A stretch of DNA of 64,000 nt from Ignavibacterium sp. (lineage in GTDB: Bacteria; Bacteroidota; Ignavibacteria; Ignavibacteriales; Ignavibacteriaceae). This document shows, piece by piece, positions 53,369-61,713 of this stretch. The notes under the pieces were generated by a model, which made no database searches, had not been told where the DNA came from, and worked only from the letters and a program-made list of their open reading frames with translations. The stretch spans positions 434,001-498,000 of the forward strand of contig JAGXRK010000045.1 in NCBI GenBank assembly GCA_018335755.1. The letters are read 5' to 3'. A program made the translations under genes and the position numbers. Position 1 is the stretch's first letter. Each line of letters begins with the position of its first letter.

Positions 53369-53872
53369 ATGAACGAAGGAAATACAAATAACCGAAGATT
53401 AATTAAAGATGTTGATACGGTACAAAGATTCAGGGATATATTGTTCTACCAGAGACAGATTTCCAACTCAACAATATTTTTACTTTTAATACTTTATATT
53501 TTTCTTCCGAGAATTTGGCCTGGAATAACTAGTATCATGATGACTATTATTTTTATTGCACTTGCAATAATACCCGTTGCTGCAATACTTTTTACACCAT
53601 ACATTTTTTATGTATTGATAAAGGAGAAGAGATTTGGGTGGATTGCAATTTTCTTTGCAATGATAATAATTCCACTTTTACTTGCACATATTTTATTCAA
53701 GGGTGAGTTCGTTTATGAAGGACTAATGCTTATTCCACTTGCTTCATTTTATTTTTATTGTTACCTGATAAAGTTTGAAGTTGATAAGTGGTTAAATGAA
53801 TACTATTCATTCCAGGAATTATTACAGCAAAAGAAGGAAAGTGAAGAAAAAAAGTTCAAGGAGTTATGGTAA
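53369..53872 (+). CDS. Hypothetical membrane protein, paralogue of the preceding gene
   Basis: 167 residues. It starts 4 nt after the preceding gene's stop and has the same four-helix layout with a charged N-terminus (about 30 residues) and a C-terminal coiled helix rich in Lys/Glu. It shares motifs with its neighbour in the same order. Unknown function; neither protein has a signal peptide. Confidence 0.65.
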   Translation: MNEGNTNNRRLIKDVDTVQRFRDILFYQRQISNSTIFLLLILYIFLPRIWPGITSIMMTIIFIALAIIPVAAILFTPYIFYVLIKEKRFGWIAIFFAMIIIPLLLAHILFKGEFVYEGLMLIPLASFYFYCYLIKFEVDKWLNEYYSFQELLQQKKESEEKKFKELW

Positions 53873-53910
53873 TGTTTTCTGTTTGCAGTATATATAAGAA
53901 ATTTCACCGC

Positions 53911-54417
53911 TTATTCAAATAACTCAAGCGGAAAAACTCCTTCGTGTGCAAGCAGTTTTTCTTTTACATCAATTCCTGCTGCATAGCCGGTCATACTCCC
54001 GTCCGCACCGATAACCCTGTGACAGGGAATGATAATAGGAATCGGATTAGCGCCATTAGCTTTACCAACCGCACGAATGGTTTTAACATCACCAACTTTC
54101 AAAGCAATTTCCTTATATGTTTTAGTCTTTCCAAAAGGAATTTTACTTACTTCTTTCCATACCTTTTTCTGGAACTCGGTTCCGCTCGGATTTAAGGGTA
54201 CATCAAACTTAGTTCTGCTGCGGTTAAAATACTCTCTCAACTGCCGGAACACATTAAAAAGATAAGGATCATCCAGCTGAAGCTTGGTTGCATTTTCCTT
54301 GAATGAATATGGGGTTTTAGGATTGATGTGTATTTGCTCTATTCCCTGCTCAGATGCCACAACAGCAATCTTAAATTTGGAAATGTTCTCTATTGCGTAG
54401 AATAAATTAGCAGACAT
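53911..54417 (-). CDS. ogt: Methylated-DNA-protein-cysteine methyltransferase (Ogt)
   Basis: 168 residues, Ogt/MGMT. It removes O6-alkyl groups from guanine by irreversible transfer to its own cysteine. The active-site motif is IPCHRV near residue 132, preceded by the helix-turn-helix GTEFQKKVWKEVSKIPFG and an arginine finger region (RAVGKANG). Monocistronic; a strong terminator lies upstream for the neighbouring nfu gene. Confidence 0.95.
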   Translation of the reverse strand: MSANLFYAIENISKFKIAVVASEQGIEQIHINPKTPYSFKENATKLQLDDPYLFNVFRQLREYFNRSRTKFDVPLNPSGTEFQKKVWKEVSKIPFGKTKTYKEIALKVGDVKTIRAVGKANGANPIPIIIPCHRVIGADGSMTGYAAGIDVKEKLLAHEGVFPLELFE

Positions 54418-54483
54418 TTTTCGTGTAAGTGAAACTTCATTCCGAAAATATGAAAAGTTATTTTAAGATGAAACGAAAGTGAG

Positions 54484-54515
54484 AATAAAAAAGGCGACTC
54501 ATAAGAATCGCCTTT
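54484..54515 (-). terminator. Terminator of the nfu gene
   Basis: AAAGGCGA pairs with TCGCCTTT (8 bp, extendable by two pairs past one mismatch). On the minus strand it is followed by TTTTTTATT. It lies about 57 nt after the nfu stop. Confidence 0.85.
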
Positions 54516-54532
54516 AAATGATTTTTCATAAC

Positions 54533-54571
54533 TTCCTTCCCCTTTGGGCAAGGGCCGGGGATGGGGCTTCC
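54533..54571. repeat. GC-rich spacer directly after nfu, repeat-like
   Basis: A 39-base stretch unusually rich in G and C runs (for example CCCCTTTGGG, GGGCCGGGGATGGGG) in an AT-rich genome, ending at the nfu stop codon. It looks like a fragment of a dispersed intergenic repeat, but I have no second copy in the window to prove it. Confidence 0.35.
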
Positions 54572-55114
54572 TTAAGCCGCAACAACCGTAATAGACGGAT
54601 TAATATCTCTTCTTAGCAAACCTTCAATTGCCATCAAAGTTCCGCTTATTGCACTTGGACAGCTTCCGCAGGCACCCTGGTATCTTATCATTACAGTAAA
54701 ACCATCAATGCCAAGCACCTGAAGTCCGCCGCCGTCGCCGGCAAGTGCTGGTCTAACTTTCTGGTCTAAAAGTTCATTTACTTTTTTGAGCAGTTCGTCG
54801 GATTCTTCCTCTGTTACTGTTACTTCCTTCTCTTCAGGGATAAGATCAGGATTAAACTCTTTCAGGAAATTAATGAACGGTCTTTGTATTTGTGCCCAAT
54901 TTGCATCGGAGGATTTTTCAATAGTTACAAACTTATCCATGTAAAAAACAGAAACAACTCCGTCAATATCAAAAATACCTTTTGCAAACGGATCGCTCTG
55001 AGCAGATTCTTTGTCAGGATATTGTCTTGTTTCGCTATTCAATAACTTTTTATTAAGAATAAATTTTAATGCGTGTGGATTTGGGGTTAAATCAACATCT
55101 TCTACCATTAACAT
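54572..55114 (-). CDS. NifU-like Fe-S scaffold/carrier protein (Nfu)
   Basis: 180 residues. It has an Nfu N-terminal domain (about 8-95, NPHALKFILNK) and a NifU C-terminal domain with the cluster-binding CxxC in GACGSCPSA (about 149-157). It passes 4Fe-4S clusters to apo-proteins; the two-domain layout matches mitochondrial NFU1 and bacterial relatives. AGAGG stands 6 nt before the ATG. Own promoter at 55143-55173 and terminator downstream, so monocistronic. Confidence 0.93.
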   Translation of the reverse strand: MLMVEDVDLTPNPHALKFILNKKLLNSETRQYPDKESAQSDPFAKGIFDIDGVVSVFYMDKFVTIEKSSDANWAQIQRPFINFLKEFNPDLIPEEKEVTVTEEESDELLKKVNELLDQKVRPALAGDGGGLQVLGIDGFTVMIRYQGACGSCPSAISGTLMAIEGLLRRDINPSITVVAA

Positions 55115-55142
55115 ACCGTACCTCTGTAATTTATTGTTAGTT

Positions 55143-55173
55143 CAAAAATAAACTTTGCAATTTTGCTCTGCAA
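55143..55173 (-). promoter_or_regulatory. Promoter of nfu
   Basis: Minus-strand TTG, 20 nt, TATTTTTG. Consistent with the same consensus found for rimP and others; leader about 22 nt. Confidence 0.5.
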
Positions 55174-55275
55174 GTCAGTTTGAAGCCATAACATCCAAAT
55201 TTCGTTAGAAATTCCACATTATTTATTTTTAATTTATCTAATATTACCATTATTATTTTTTAATGTTTTAGAATA

Positions 55276-55415
55276 GAGGGCTGACTCAAAAGTAATGTTT
55301 TCTCGATAATTTTTCTGTCCCGATGCATCGGGACAGAAAAAAACTCGAAAACCGACCGCAATAAAAGGTTCTAGAGTAATGAGATGTATCGAGAGAGCCT
55401 TTTGAGACAACCCCT
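55276..55415. repeat. MITE-like element with imperfect terminal inverted repeats
   Basis: Ends GAGGGCTGACTCAAAAG and CTTTTGAGACAACCCCT are 17-base inverted repeats matching at 13 of 17 positions. The terminus resembles transposons whose ends read GGGGTTGTCTCAAAA. The 140-bp unit has no coding capacity and no clear target duplication, so it would be a non-autonomous or decayed element. Confidence 0.4.
55310..55341. repeat. 32-bp perfect palindrome
   Basis: Five T residues, CTGTCCCGATG, then its complement CATCGGGACAG and five A residues; perfectly self-complementary over 32 bases. As RNA it would be a stem with the look of a bidirectional terminator; as DNA, a REP-like or protein-binding palindrome. 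Confidence 0.85.
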
Positions 55416-55437
55416 GTATGTATAAATTAGAGGTTGG

Positions 55438-55477
55438 GGCTTTAGCCAAATTGATCTTAAATAGTTTGGCTAAAGCC
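55438..55477. repeat. 13-bp inverted repeat
   Basis: GGCTTTAGCCAAA and TTTGGCTAAAGCC are perfect inverted copies separated by 14 bases. No T-run follows, so it is not a standard terminator. Confidence 0.7.
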
Positions 55478-55499
55478 AGATCATAAGAATAAACTATAT

Positions 55500-55519
55500 A
55501 CCCGACTTAAAAGTCGGGT
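55500..55519. repeat. 9-bp hairpin upstream of ansA
   Basis: ACCCGACTT and AAGTCGGGT pair over a 2-base loop, about 35 nt before the ansA start. It could be part of the leader. Confidence 0.65.
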
Positions 55520-55553
55520 CAACTTAAAGTCTTATTGAAGGAAAACTTAATTA

Positions 55554-56528
55554 ATGAAACATATTTTAATAGTCTTTACAGGCGGAACATTTTCAATGAA
55601 AATTGATGATAAAACCGGCGGCGCTGTGCCTCATTTTTCCGGAAATGAATTGATGGAAATGATACCAGAGGCATTCCAGCTTGCGGAAATTGAAACGTTT
55701 GATTTCGGTAAATATCCGGGTCCGCACGTAACTCCCGAGCTAATGCTTCAGCTTTCAAAAAAGATAAGAGAATTTCTATCAACCGGAAAATATGGTGGGG
55801 TTATTGTAACTCACGGAACAGATACACTAGAAGAAACAGCTTATCTGCTCGATCTCACAATCAAAACAGAAAAACCGATTGTTGTTATTGGCTCTATGAA
55901 GAATAGTTCAGAACCTGATTGGGATGGTCCACGTAACCTGCTTGATGCAATTCATATTTGTCTTAATGATAATTCAAAAAATCTTGGTGTACTTGTCTGC
56001 TTAAACGGAGAAATAAACGCAGCGAGCGAAGTAACAAAAATTTATTCTGATTCTGTTGATACCTTTCAAAGCCTGGATTTTGGTTCACTCGGTTTTGTTC
56101 AAAATGGAAAAGTTATTTACAACAGGCTTCCGCGTAAACTTGAAATTCTTGAAACAGATAACATCAATACCAATGTTGATCTGATTACAGTGTATGCCGG
56201 AATGGATGATAAGTTCTTCAAGTTTTCTGCAGACAGCGGAGTAGATGGAATTGTTGTTGAAGCTTTGGGCATCGGCAATGTTCCGCCTAAAGCTTTTTAC
56301 GGAATAAAATATGCAGTAGAGAAAGGAATTCCAGTGGTTCTGGTTTCACGCTGCCCTGCCGGTGAAACAGATTACGTTTACAGTTACGAAGGTGCCGGCG
56401 TACATTTACATAATCTCGGTGTTTTATTTTCAGATTTTCTAAACGGACAAAAGGCAAGAATAAAGCTGATGCTCGCACTTGGTAAAACTAAAGATATGGG
56501 TGAGTTAAGTAAATCATTTGAAAACTAA
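55554..56528 (+). CDS. Asparaginase (type I-like)
   Basis: 324 residues. It hydrolyses L-asparagine to aspartate and ammonia. Both threonine-containing motifs are present: TGGTFSMK near residues 9-16 and VTHGTDTLEETA near 84-95. GSMKNSSEPDWDGPRNL is the loop that closes over the active site. No signal peptide, so cytoplasmic and of the low-affinity type. Ribosome site AAGGAA lies about 10 nt upstream. Confidence 0.93.
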   Translation: MKHILIVFTGGTFSMKIDDKTGGAVPHFSGNELMEMIPEAFQLAEIETFDFGKYPGPHVTPELMLQLSKKIREFLSTGKYGGVIVTHGTDTLEETAYLLDLTIKTEKPIVVIGSMKNSSEPDWDGPRNLLDAIHICLNDNSKNLGVLVCLNGEINAASEVTKIYSDSVDTFQSLDFGSLGFVQNGKVIYNRLPRKLEILETDNINTNVDLITVYAGMDDKFFKFSADSGVDGIVVEALGIGNVPPKAFYGIKYAVEKGIPVVLVSRCPAGETDYVYSYEGAGVHLHNLGVLFSDFLNGQKARIKLMLALGKTKDMGELSKSFEN

Positions 56529-56538
56529 GCCGTAAGTA

Positions 56539-56808
56539 TTAAAGCAGCATCTTATCAATCCTCTTACGAAGTGCTGATAATTCTTTTTTCGTTGATTGAC
56601 TTATGGGCAGCATCTCTTCTCCTGTAAGATTGGAATTAAGCAGATCATACATCCTTTGAACAAATACCGTAAACGTGTACCTATAGTGATCTCGCTTCCA
56701 TTCGTCGTCTTTTTTCTTTTTTGCTATCAGATCAATATCCTTTTTAAGGATTTCAATAACATTATCAATTCTGGGTTTCAGGTAATTTTGCATAAAATTC
56801 TTTTTCAT
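56539..56808 (-). CDS. Small hypothetical helical protein
   Basis: 89 residues, mostly helical and charged (DLIAKKKKDDEWKRDHYR), no signal peptide, no recognised family. It ends 10 nt from the convergent asparaginase gene. No clear ribosome site, so only moderately supported. Confidence 0.45.
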   Translation of the reverse strand: MKKNFMQNYLKPRIDNVIEILKKDIDLIAKKKKDDEWKRDHYRYTFTVFVQRMYDLLNSNLTGEEMLPISQSTKKELSALRKRIDKMLL

Positions 56809-56935
56809 TTTAATTGGTAATAGATTTCGTGGTGAAAAGCTCTAATAAGCATTAATTTATATATTGCTTTACCAGTATTGTGAATTAATATCATATATTC
56901 TAACTTAATGCCAACAAAATGAATTTCTACTTAAA

Positions 56936-57466
56936 ATGAAAATTAATAAAATACTTTTAATACCATTTTTATTTTTGCTGATCATTTCCTGTGACAGCGG
57001 TATAGAGCCCAAACCCGAACCGGATTTTGAACAAATATCCGGCTTCAAAGGCAGTGTAACCTTTAGCGGAGAATGGCCAGACAGCATTAAGCGCACACAC
57101 ATTGTGATATTTAAGAACCCGCTTCTTCAGGCATCCGATTTTGTCGTTACTAATTTAAGATTCATCAGCAATGAAATTCCATTTGGCATTTTAACGTATA
57201 ACTTCAGTTCGCTTGATTCTGCAGTTATCCCACCAGCTCCGGGACCCTTCGAACCGGGTGAATATGCGTATGTGGCTGTTGCTCATCAGGCGACCGAAAA
57301 TCTTTCCCTTGCAAGAAGGGACTGGTTTGTATCCGGAGTTTATTATTCCAATGGAAATACATCAACTCCCGGCATAATGTTAGTTCCTGAGGATAGAATG
57401 GTTGAAAACATTAATATAAATTGCGATTTCAATAACCCCCCGCCTCAGCCTCCGGGTGGAAATTAA
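56936..57466 (+). CDS. Hypothetical lipoprotein upstream of a TonB-dependent receptor
   Basis: 176 residues. Signal peptide with lipobox LIISC places the lipidated cysteine at residue 19. The mature part begins with a beta-sandwich-like carboxypeptidase-regulatory motif (GFKGSVTFSGEWPDS) and ends in a proline-rich tail. No ligand known. It is the first gene of an operon with the TonB-dependent receptor 33 nt downstream, so it may be its surface partner. Confidence 0.7.
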   Translation: MKINKILLIPFLFLLIISCDSGIEPKPEPDFEQISGFKGSVTFSGEWPDSIKRTHIVIFKNPLLQASDFVVTNLRFISNEIPFGILTYNFSSLDSAVIPPAPGPFEPGEYAYVAVAHQATENLSLARRDWFVSGVYYSNGNTSTPGIMLVPEDRMVENININCDFNNPPPQPPGGN

Positions 57467-57499
57467 TTTTCTTCTACTAATTAAAGTACAGTATTTCAG

Positions 57500-59665
57500 A
57501 TGAAAAAAATATTAATTCTGATTTTTATATTATTTGCTGGACTGACTTACTCACAATCCTATCGTATTGCCGGAAAAGTAATTGACCAGCAATCCAATCC
57601 TGTTCCTGGTGTTAACATTATTCTGCTTAATACTACATTAGGAACTGCGACGGATTTAAATGGTAATTATGAAATTAAAAATCTTTCCCCCGGCGTTTAT
57701 GGAATTGAATTCTCTGCAATAGGATTTGAAAAGCAGAGGAGAAACAGAGTTATAATATCAAATAGTTCTGTAACTCTGAATATTATCTTAAAACCTCAGG
57801 CAATAAAAACTGATGAAGTAATTGTTACAGCCGGCAAGTATGAACAGAAAAAATCTGATCTTCCGGTGAGTACAGAAATTTTGTACGGCAGCGAACTGCT
57901 TGAAAGAAATTTCAGTAACCTTGAAGATGCAATGAGGTATGTGCCCGGTATAACAATGACTGAAGACCAGGTAAGCATACGCGGCTCAAGCGGTTATGGA
58001 AGAGGCGTTGGAGCAAGAGCTTTATTTACACTTGATGGAATTCCTTTTTATACCGGCGATACCGGCGAAATTGTCTGGGAGATGCTTCCTGTTACACAGC
58101 TTCATAGAATCGAGATTATAAAAGGTGCAGCCAGTTCACTTTATGGTTCGTCTGCCATTGGCGGGGTGATCAGCGGCTTGACCGGAGATATTTCCGAAAC
58201 ACCAAAAACTATTGTTAATGCTTTTTACGGATTTTATGATAAACCACAATTCGATGAATGGAATTGGTCAAACGGCACCCGACCCTTTAATGGTATTTCA
58301 GTTTCCCACTCGCAGAAAATCGAAGATTTCGGATTTAATCTTTCATTTCAAAGGTTAGAAGATCAGGGATACAAGAGAGATGATTTTTCAAAAAAGTACA
58401 CAGGTTTCATAAAAGCTGCTTATCAGTTTACTCCGGCTTCATCACTAACTCTTATTGCAAATACATACAACAAAAGAGGCGGCAGCTTTCTTTACTGGAA
58501 AGATTCCAGAAATGCCTTAGTTACTTCTGATAATGTTGACGTAAATCGTATTAATACTAACAGATATTTGTTTGGATTGATCTTTAAAAATGTTCTGAAT
58601 GATAACACAGCAATGAACATTAAAACAAGTTATTACAGAAATAACTTTAAGGATAATGGAAATCCTTCAAACGAATCAACTTCGCACCTTTACCGTGGGG
58701 AAGTACAGTTTAATATTAGTCTATCAAATTCTATAATGCTTACTACCGGCGTGGAAGCAATTCCTTCAAACGTTAACTCCAGTTTATTCGGTAACCCAAC
58801 GGCATTCAGTACGGGCTTTTATGCAGTAACAGACTTTACCTTTGACTTCCCACTAATAACCAGTGTTGGTTTACGTTACGATTATACAAAGCTTGACTCG
58901 CTTGATGCATCAGGGGCAATCTCTCCTAAGCTCGGTTTAAATTATAAACTTTACAATAACTTAATATTCCGTTCATCTTTAGGAACCGGATTCCGAGCAC
59001 CATCTCTTGCAGAAGCATTTACATCAACATCAACAAGTGGAATAACTGTTAAACCGAATCCCGATATAAAACCGGAAAACAACGTTACGTTTGAGTTTGG
59101 TGTAAACTATTTGCCAGTTGAGTTTATTGAAATTGACCTGGCTGTTTTTAATAATGAGTATTATGATATGATTGAACCCGAAATAGATCCCACAGACGGA
59201 CTTGCAGTATTTAATAATGTGGTAAGAGCCAGAATACAGGGATTTGAGTTCAACACTGTTCTTGATGTTATCCCTGGTAATCTTAAAGCAAATCTTGGTT
59301 ATACCTACTTGTGGGCGAGAGATATTGAAAATAAAATAGCATTAAAATATCGTCCGCGGCATAGTTTTACAGGAGGAATAGATTTTGCAACCAGAGGTTT
59401 TGGAGTTGGTCTTTATTTCAGATATTCAAGCAAAGTGGAAGAAATTGATGATGACCTTATTAATCTTGGTATAGTCACTGACGGTGAACTGCGAGTTCCG
59501 GTTTATGTTACAGATGCAAAATTGAGCTACGAGCTGATATCTGTAGGAATTCCTGTGAATATTTATCTGAACATAAAAAATATTTTTAACTACAATTATG
59601 TTGAATTAATTGGTAATTTAAGACCAATTAGAAATTACTCGCTCGGGTTTAATTTGATCCTGTAA
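57500..59665 (+). CDS. TonB-dependent receptor
   Basis: 721 residues. After a signal peptide (to about 19) comes a carboxypeptidase-regulatory-like domain (about 23-105; GKVIDQQSNPVPGVN, then GTATDLNGNYEIKNL), as in Bacteroidota receptors. A plug domain (about 108-232; IRGSSGYGRG, FTLDGIPFY, KGAASSLYGSSAIGG) follows. The remainder is the 22-strand barrel, ending in YSLGFNLIL. It imports a large or scarce substrate such as a metal chelate or vitamin with energy from TonB. No SusD partner is near, so it is not a polysaccharide-locus pair. Second gene of the operon starting at 56936. Confidence 0.95.
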   Translation: MKKILILIFILFAGLTYSQSYRIAGKVIDQQSNPVPGVNIILLNTTLGTATDLNGNYEIKNLSPGVYGIEFSAIGFEKQRRNRVIISNSSVTLNIILKPQAIKTDEVIVTAGKYEQKKSDLPVSTEILYGSELLERNFSNLEDAMRYVPGITMTEDQVSIRGSSGYGRGVGARALFTLDGIPFYTGDTGEIVWEMLPVTQLHRIEIIKGAASSLYGSSAIGGVISGLTGDISETPKTIVNAFYGFYDKPQFDEWNWSNGTRPFNGISVSHSQKIEDFGFNLSFQRLEDQGYKRDDFSKKYTGFIKAAYQFTPASSLTLIANTYNKRGGSFLYWKDSRNALVTSDNVDVNRINTNRYLFGLIFKNVLNDNTAMNIKTSYYRNNFKDNGNPSNESTSHLYRGEVQFNISLSNSIMLTTGVEAIPSNVNSSLFGNPTAFSTGFYAVTDFTFDFPLITSVGLRYDYTKLDSLDASGAISPKLGLNYKLYNNLIFRSSLGTGFRAPSLAEAFTSTSTSGITVKPNPDIKPENNVTFEFGVNYLPVEFIEIDLAVFNNEYYDMIEPEIDPTDGLAVFNNVVRARIQGFEFNTVLDVIPGNLKANLGYTYLWARDIENKIALKYRPRHSFTGGIDFATRGFGVGLYFRYSSKVEEIDDDLINLGIVTDGELRVPVYVTDAKLSYELISVGIPVNIYLNIKNIFNYNYVELIGNLRPIRNYSLGFNLIL

Positions 59666-59735
59666 AATTGTGCATAAACATTTTATCAGTTGGTTTAATG
59701 ATGAATTTTTTAATAAAAGTAAAAGAGGTATTACT

Positions 59736-60800
59736 ATGAAACTGATAGTAAATTTAATAAGTGTATTTATACTTACTTGCGAAGTATATACACAGCAGGC
59801 AAGCGACTACTTCCCTTCTCAAACAGGGTTCTTATGGAATTATGCCGTTACCCCTCTCGATTCCTTAAACAATCCGGTTAACGAACTAACTGTTTTCAGA
59901 AGAGATTCTTTTAATGTAGTCAGTAATTATCAGGGGCGTAATGCAAACATTATAACATCGAAAACCGGCCCTTTAGAAACCATTTATAATCAGCCTTACA
60001 CTGATTCATTATTTTACAGTACTTCGGGCTCTGATGGATATGAATATTTCAGCATCAGTAATATCGAACCTTTTCTTGTGGGACTCGACTCAATGGGTAT
60101 CGATACTAATTTCAACTTTGTAGATTTCTTCAGTTCATTCCAGGACTGGTACTCGGTTTACAGGCTTGGCGCTAATGTTGGATCAAGATACACTTTACTT
60201 ACTGTAGATACTCTGATTTCAACTTATCAATTACGATTCAGATACTCTGCAATAAGACAGGCAGATCAAACAATTCAAACTGTACTAGGAAATTTTAATT
60301 GTAAAAAGTTTCTTGTTGAATGGACAATCTCTACATTCTTAGGACCATTTCCTATCGAGTTGATAAACCTTCCAGATACAGTATGGATAGCACCTGGCAA
60401 TTGGATAGTTCAGGATGTTATACCATCGCAATACATTGATCTTTCTTTGTTAGGCATTGAGCCTTTTACAATATTTGGAAGAAAGATCACACTGACTGAC
60501 CAGATAACTAATGTTGAAGCGGATGAAAATATTCCGCATTCTTTTTTGTTGGATCAAAACTATCCAAATCCGTTTAACCCGACAACCAAAATCAGTTGGC
60601 AGTCATCAGTCGGCAGTCATCAAGTCATAAAAGTATTTGATGTCCTTGGAAGGGAAGTTGCAACACTTGTTAATGAATATAAACCTGCCGGCAGTTATGA
60701 GATCGAGTTCAACGCTTCCGGATTATCCAGCGGAGTATATTTTTATAAGCTTATAGCTGATGGGTTTATTCAGACAAAGAAAATGATTCTAATACGATAG
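59736..60800 (+). CDS. T9SS-sorted secreted protein
   Basis: 354 residues from the ATG at 59736, which has AGAGG upstream; an earlier in-frame start is not needed. Signal peptide, then a domain opening DYFPSQTGFLWNYAV seen in many Ignavibacteria secreted proteins. The final 85 residues are a type A sorting domain beginning QNYPNPFNPTTKISW and ending KMILIR, which directs export through the type IX system. A 14-base tandem repeat within this domain encodes QSSVGSHQ. It follows the receptor gene by 70 nt and may belong to its operon. Confidence 0.85.
   Translation: MKLIVNLISVFILTCEVYTQQASDYFPSQTGFLWNYAVTPLDSLNNPVNELTVFRRDSFNVVSNYQGRNANIITSKTGPLETIYNQPYTDSLFYSTSGSDGYEYFSISNIEPFLVGLDSMGIDTNFNFVDFFSSFQDWYSVYRLGANVGSRYTLLTVDTLISTYQLRFRYSAIRQADQTIQTVLGNFNCKKFLVEWTISTFLGPFPIELINLPDTVWIAPGNWIVQDVIPSQYIDLSLLGIEPFTIFGRKITLTDQITNVEADENIPHSFLLDQNYPNPFNPTTKISWQSSVGSHQVIKVFDVLGREVATLVNEYKPAGSYEIEFNASGLSSGVYFYKLIADGFIQTKKMILIR
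60598..60626 (+). repeat. 14-base tandem repeat inside the T9SS sorting domain
   Basis: GGCAGTCATCAGTC is followed directly by GGCAGTCATCAAGTC (one extra A in the second copy). The insertion keeps the reading frame of the gene. Such repeats are seen dispersed in related genomes. Confidence 0.75.
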
Positions 60801-60809
60801 TTTGTTATT

Positions 60810-60851
60810 CAGGGATTTGATCAGATCATTAAATATCCGGTCAAATCCCTG
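60810..60851. terminator. Hairpin between convergent genes
   Basis: CAGGGATTTGA pairs perfectly with TCAAATCCCTG over a 20-base loop, between the T9SS gene and the gene at 60863. No strong T-run; a shared weak terminator. Confidence 0.5.
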
Positions 60852-60862
60852 ATAATATTCAA

Positions 60863-61336
60863 TCAGCGTTTCTTTTGGGGAGTTCCTTTTTGTATTCCGC
60901 CTTTACGACTGTCAATATGTTTGCTTTTTACTTTCCCAATTCCACTTAGGGACTTACCTTTAAGCATATGGAATTCTCTTGAGCCCGGTTTTATACCTAG
61001 CTGTTTAGCAATTTCTCCCCAGCCCTTTTTGTTTTTATGAAGATCAATAATGCCTCGTACCGGCTTCCCGGCGATAGAAGACAGTGTATAAGCATAAAAT
61101 ATATCGCCCGGTTCTATTTTCTCTTTGTAATACAAATCATTGATTTCCCCGGCTTTAACGCCAAACTTTAACGCGACATCATTTTTGAAGAATTCAAATT
61201 CGGCCTTACCATATTTATTAACTTCGTCAAGGTGCATGTCAATATCGGCATCACCGGTTCTTGCGGATACCTTAACTTCCTGTGCAAATAATGGCAAGGT
61301 TATAAACATAACTAAAAGAAATATAAATGATTTCAT
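60863..61336 (-). CDS. Small secreted protein of unknown function
   Basis: 157 residues from the ATG at 61336, chosen because AAAGGAG stands upstream and a normal signal peptide (ending LFAQ) follows; the frame continues 63 codons further up without meaning. The mature protein is basic and contains a repeated helical theme (EINDLYYKEKIEPGDIFYA, GWGEIAKQLGIKPGSREFH) and a lysine-rich C-terminus. No family known to me. A -7-like TAGTTTTG lies at 61360-61367. Confidence 0.65.
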   Translation of the reverse strand: MKSFIFLLVMFITLPLFAQEVKVSARTGDADIDMHLDEVNKYGKAEFEFFKNDVALKFGVKAGEINDLYYKEKIEPGDIFYAYTLSSIAGKPVRGIIDLHKNKKGWGEIAKQLGIKPGSREFHMLKGKSLSGIGKVKSKHIDSRKGGIQKGTPQKKR

Positions 61337-61494
61337 ATTTACTCCTTTCTTATTATGTACAAAACTAATAAAAGATTTAATAAGATGTGGAAAGTGCGGG
61401 GTGTAGAGCGCTGAGGGAAGAGAGCTGAGCGTAAAGAGTTTTTTAAAAATGTTGAAAGAACTCTTGCTCTCAATCTTACTCTTACTCTTGAACT

Positions 61495-61713
61495 TTACTT
61501 CGTGTAATACGGACAGTGTCTGCATCCGGTTTCACAGCAATAACCTCTTTTTAAAAGGAATTCTGCTGTAAGAACAGTGAATTCAGTTTCAGGATCTATG
61601 TATATATCTTGATTATTAATAATTGCCTCTTTATGTCGTTTCATTATTTCATCATAAAAAGGATAGCTTTTGCTTAGTTTTGCTATATTAAATAATTTCT
61701 CTTTTGATTGCAT
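61495..61713 (-). CDS. DUF5522 domain protein
   Basis: 72 residues. The C-terminal YIDPETEFTVLTAEFLLKRG and the cysteine cluster CCETGCRHCPY are the family signature. Function is unknown; the four cysteines suggest a bound metal. Short but clear. It stands 158 nt upstream of the secreted-protein gene on the same strand. Confidence 0.85.
   Translation of the reverse strand: MQSKEKLFNIAKLSKSYPFYDEIMKRHKEAIINNQDIYIDPETEFTVLTAEFLLKRGYCCETGCRHCPYYTK

Larger units (their letters stand above)
55115..55553. other. Palindrome-rich intergenic spacer between nfu and ansA
   Basis: 439 bases without a gene. It holds the nfu promoter, a MITE-like segment (55276-55415) with a 32-bp perfect palindrome inside, and two further hairpins (55438-55477 and 55500-55519). 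The divergent ansA has no recognised promoter; the last hairpin lies about 35 nt before its start. A 71-codon frame here is not supported. Confidence 0.6.

Noticed and set aside
54533-54571. G-rich tract as a quadruplex or regulatory RNA
   Set aside because: The G-runs are too few and uneven, and the stretch is better explained as a repeat fragment after nfu.
61337-61525. 63-codon N-terminal extension of the secreted protein at 60863
   Set aside because: The extension would precede a typical signal peptide and a good ribosome site, and it overlaps the end of the DUF5522 gene.
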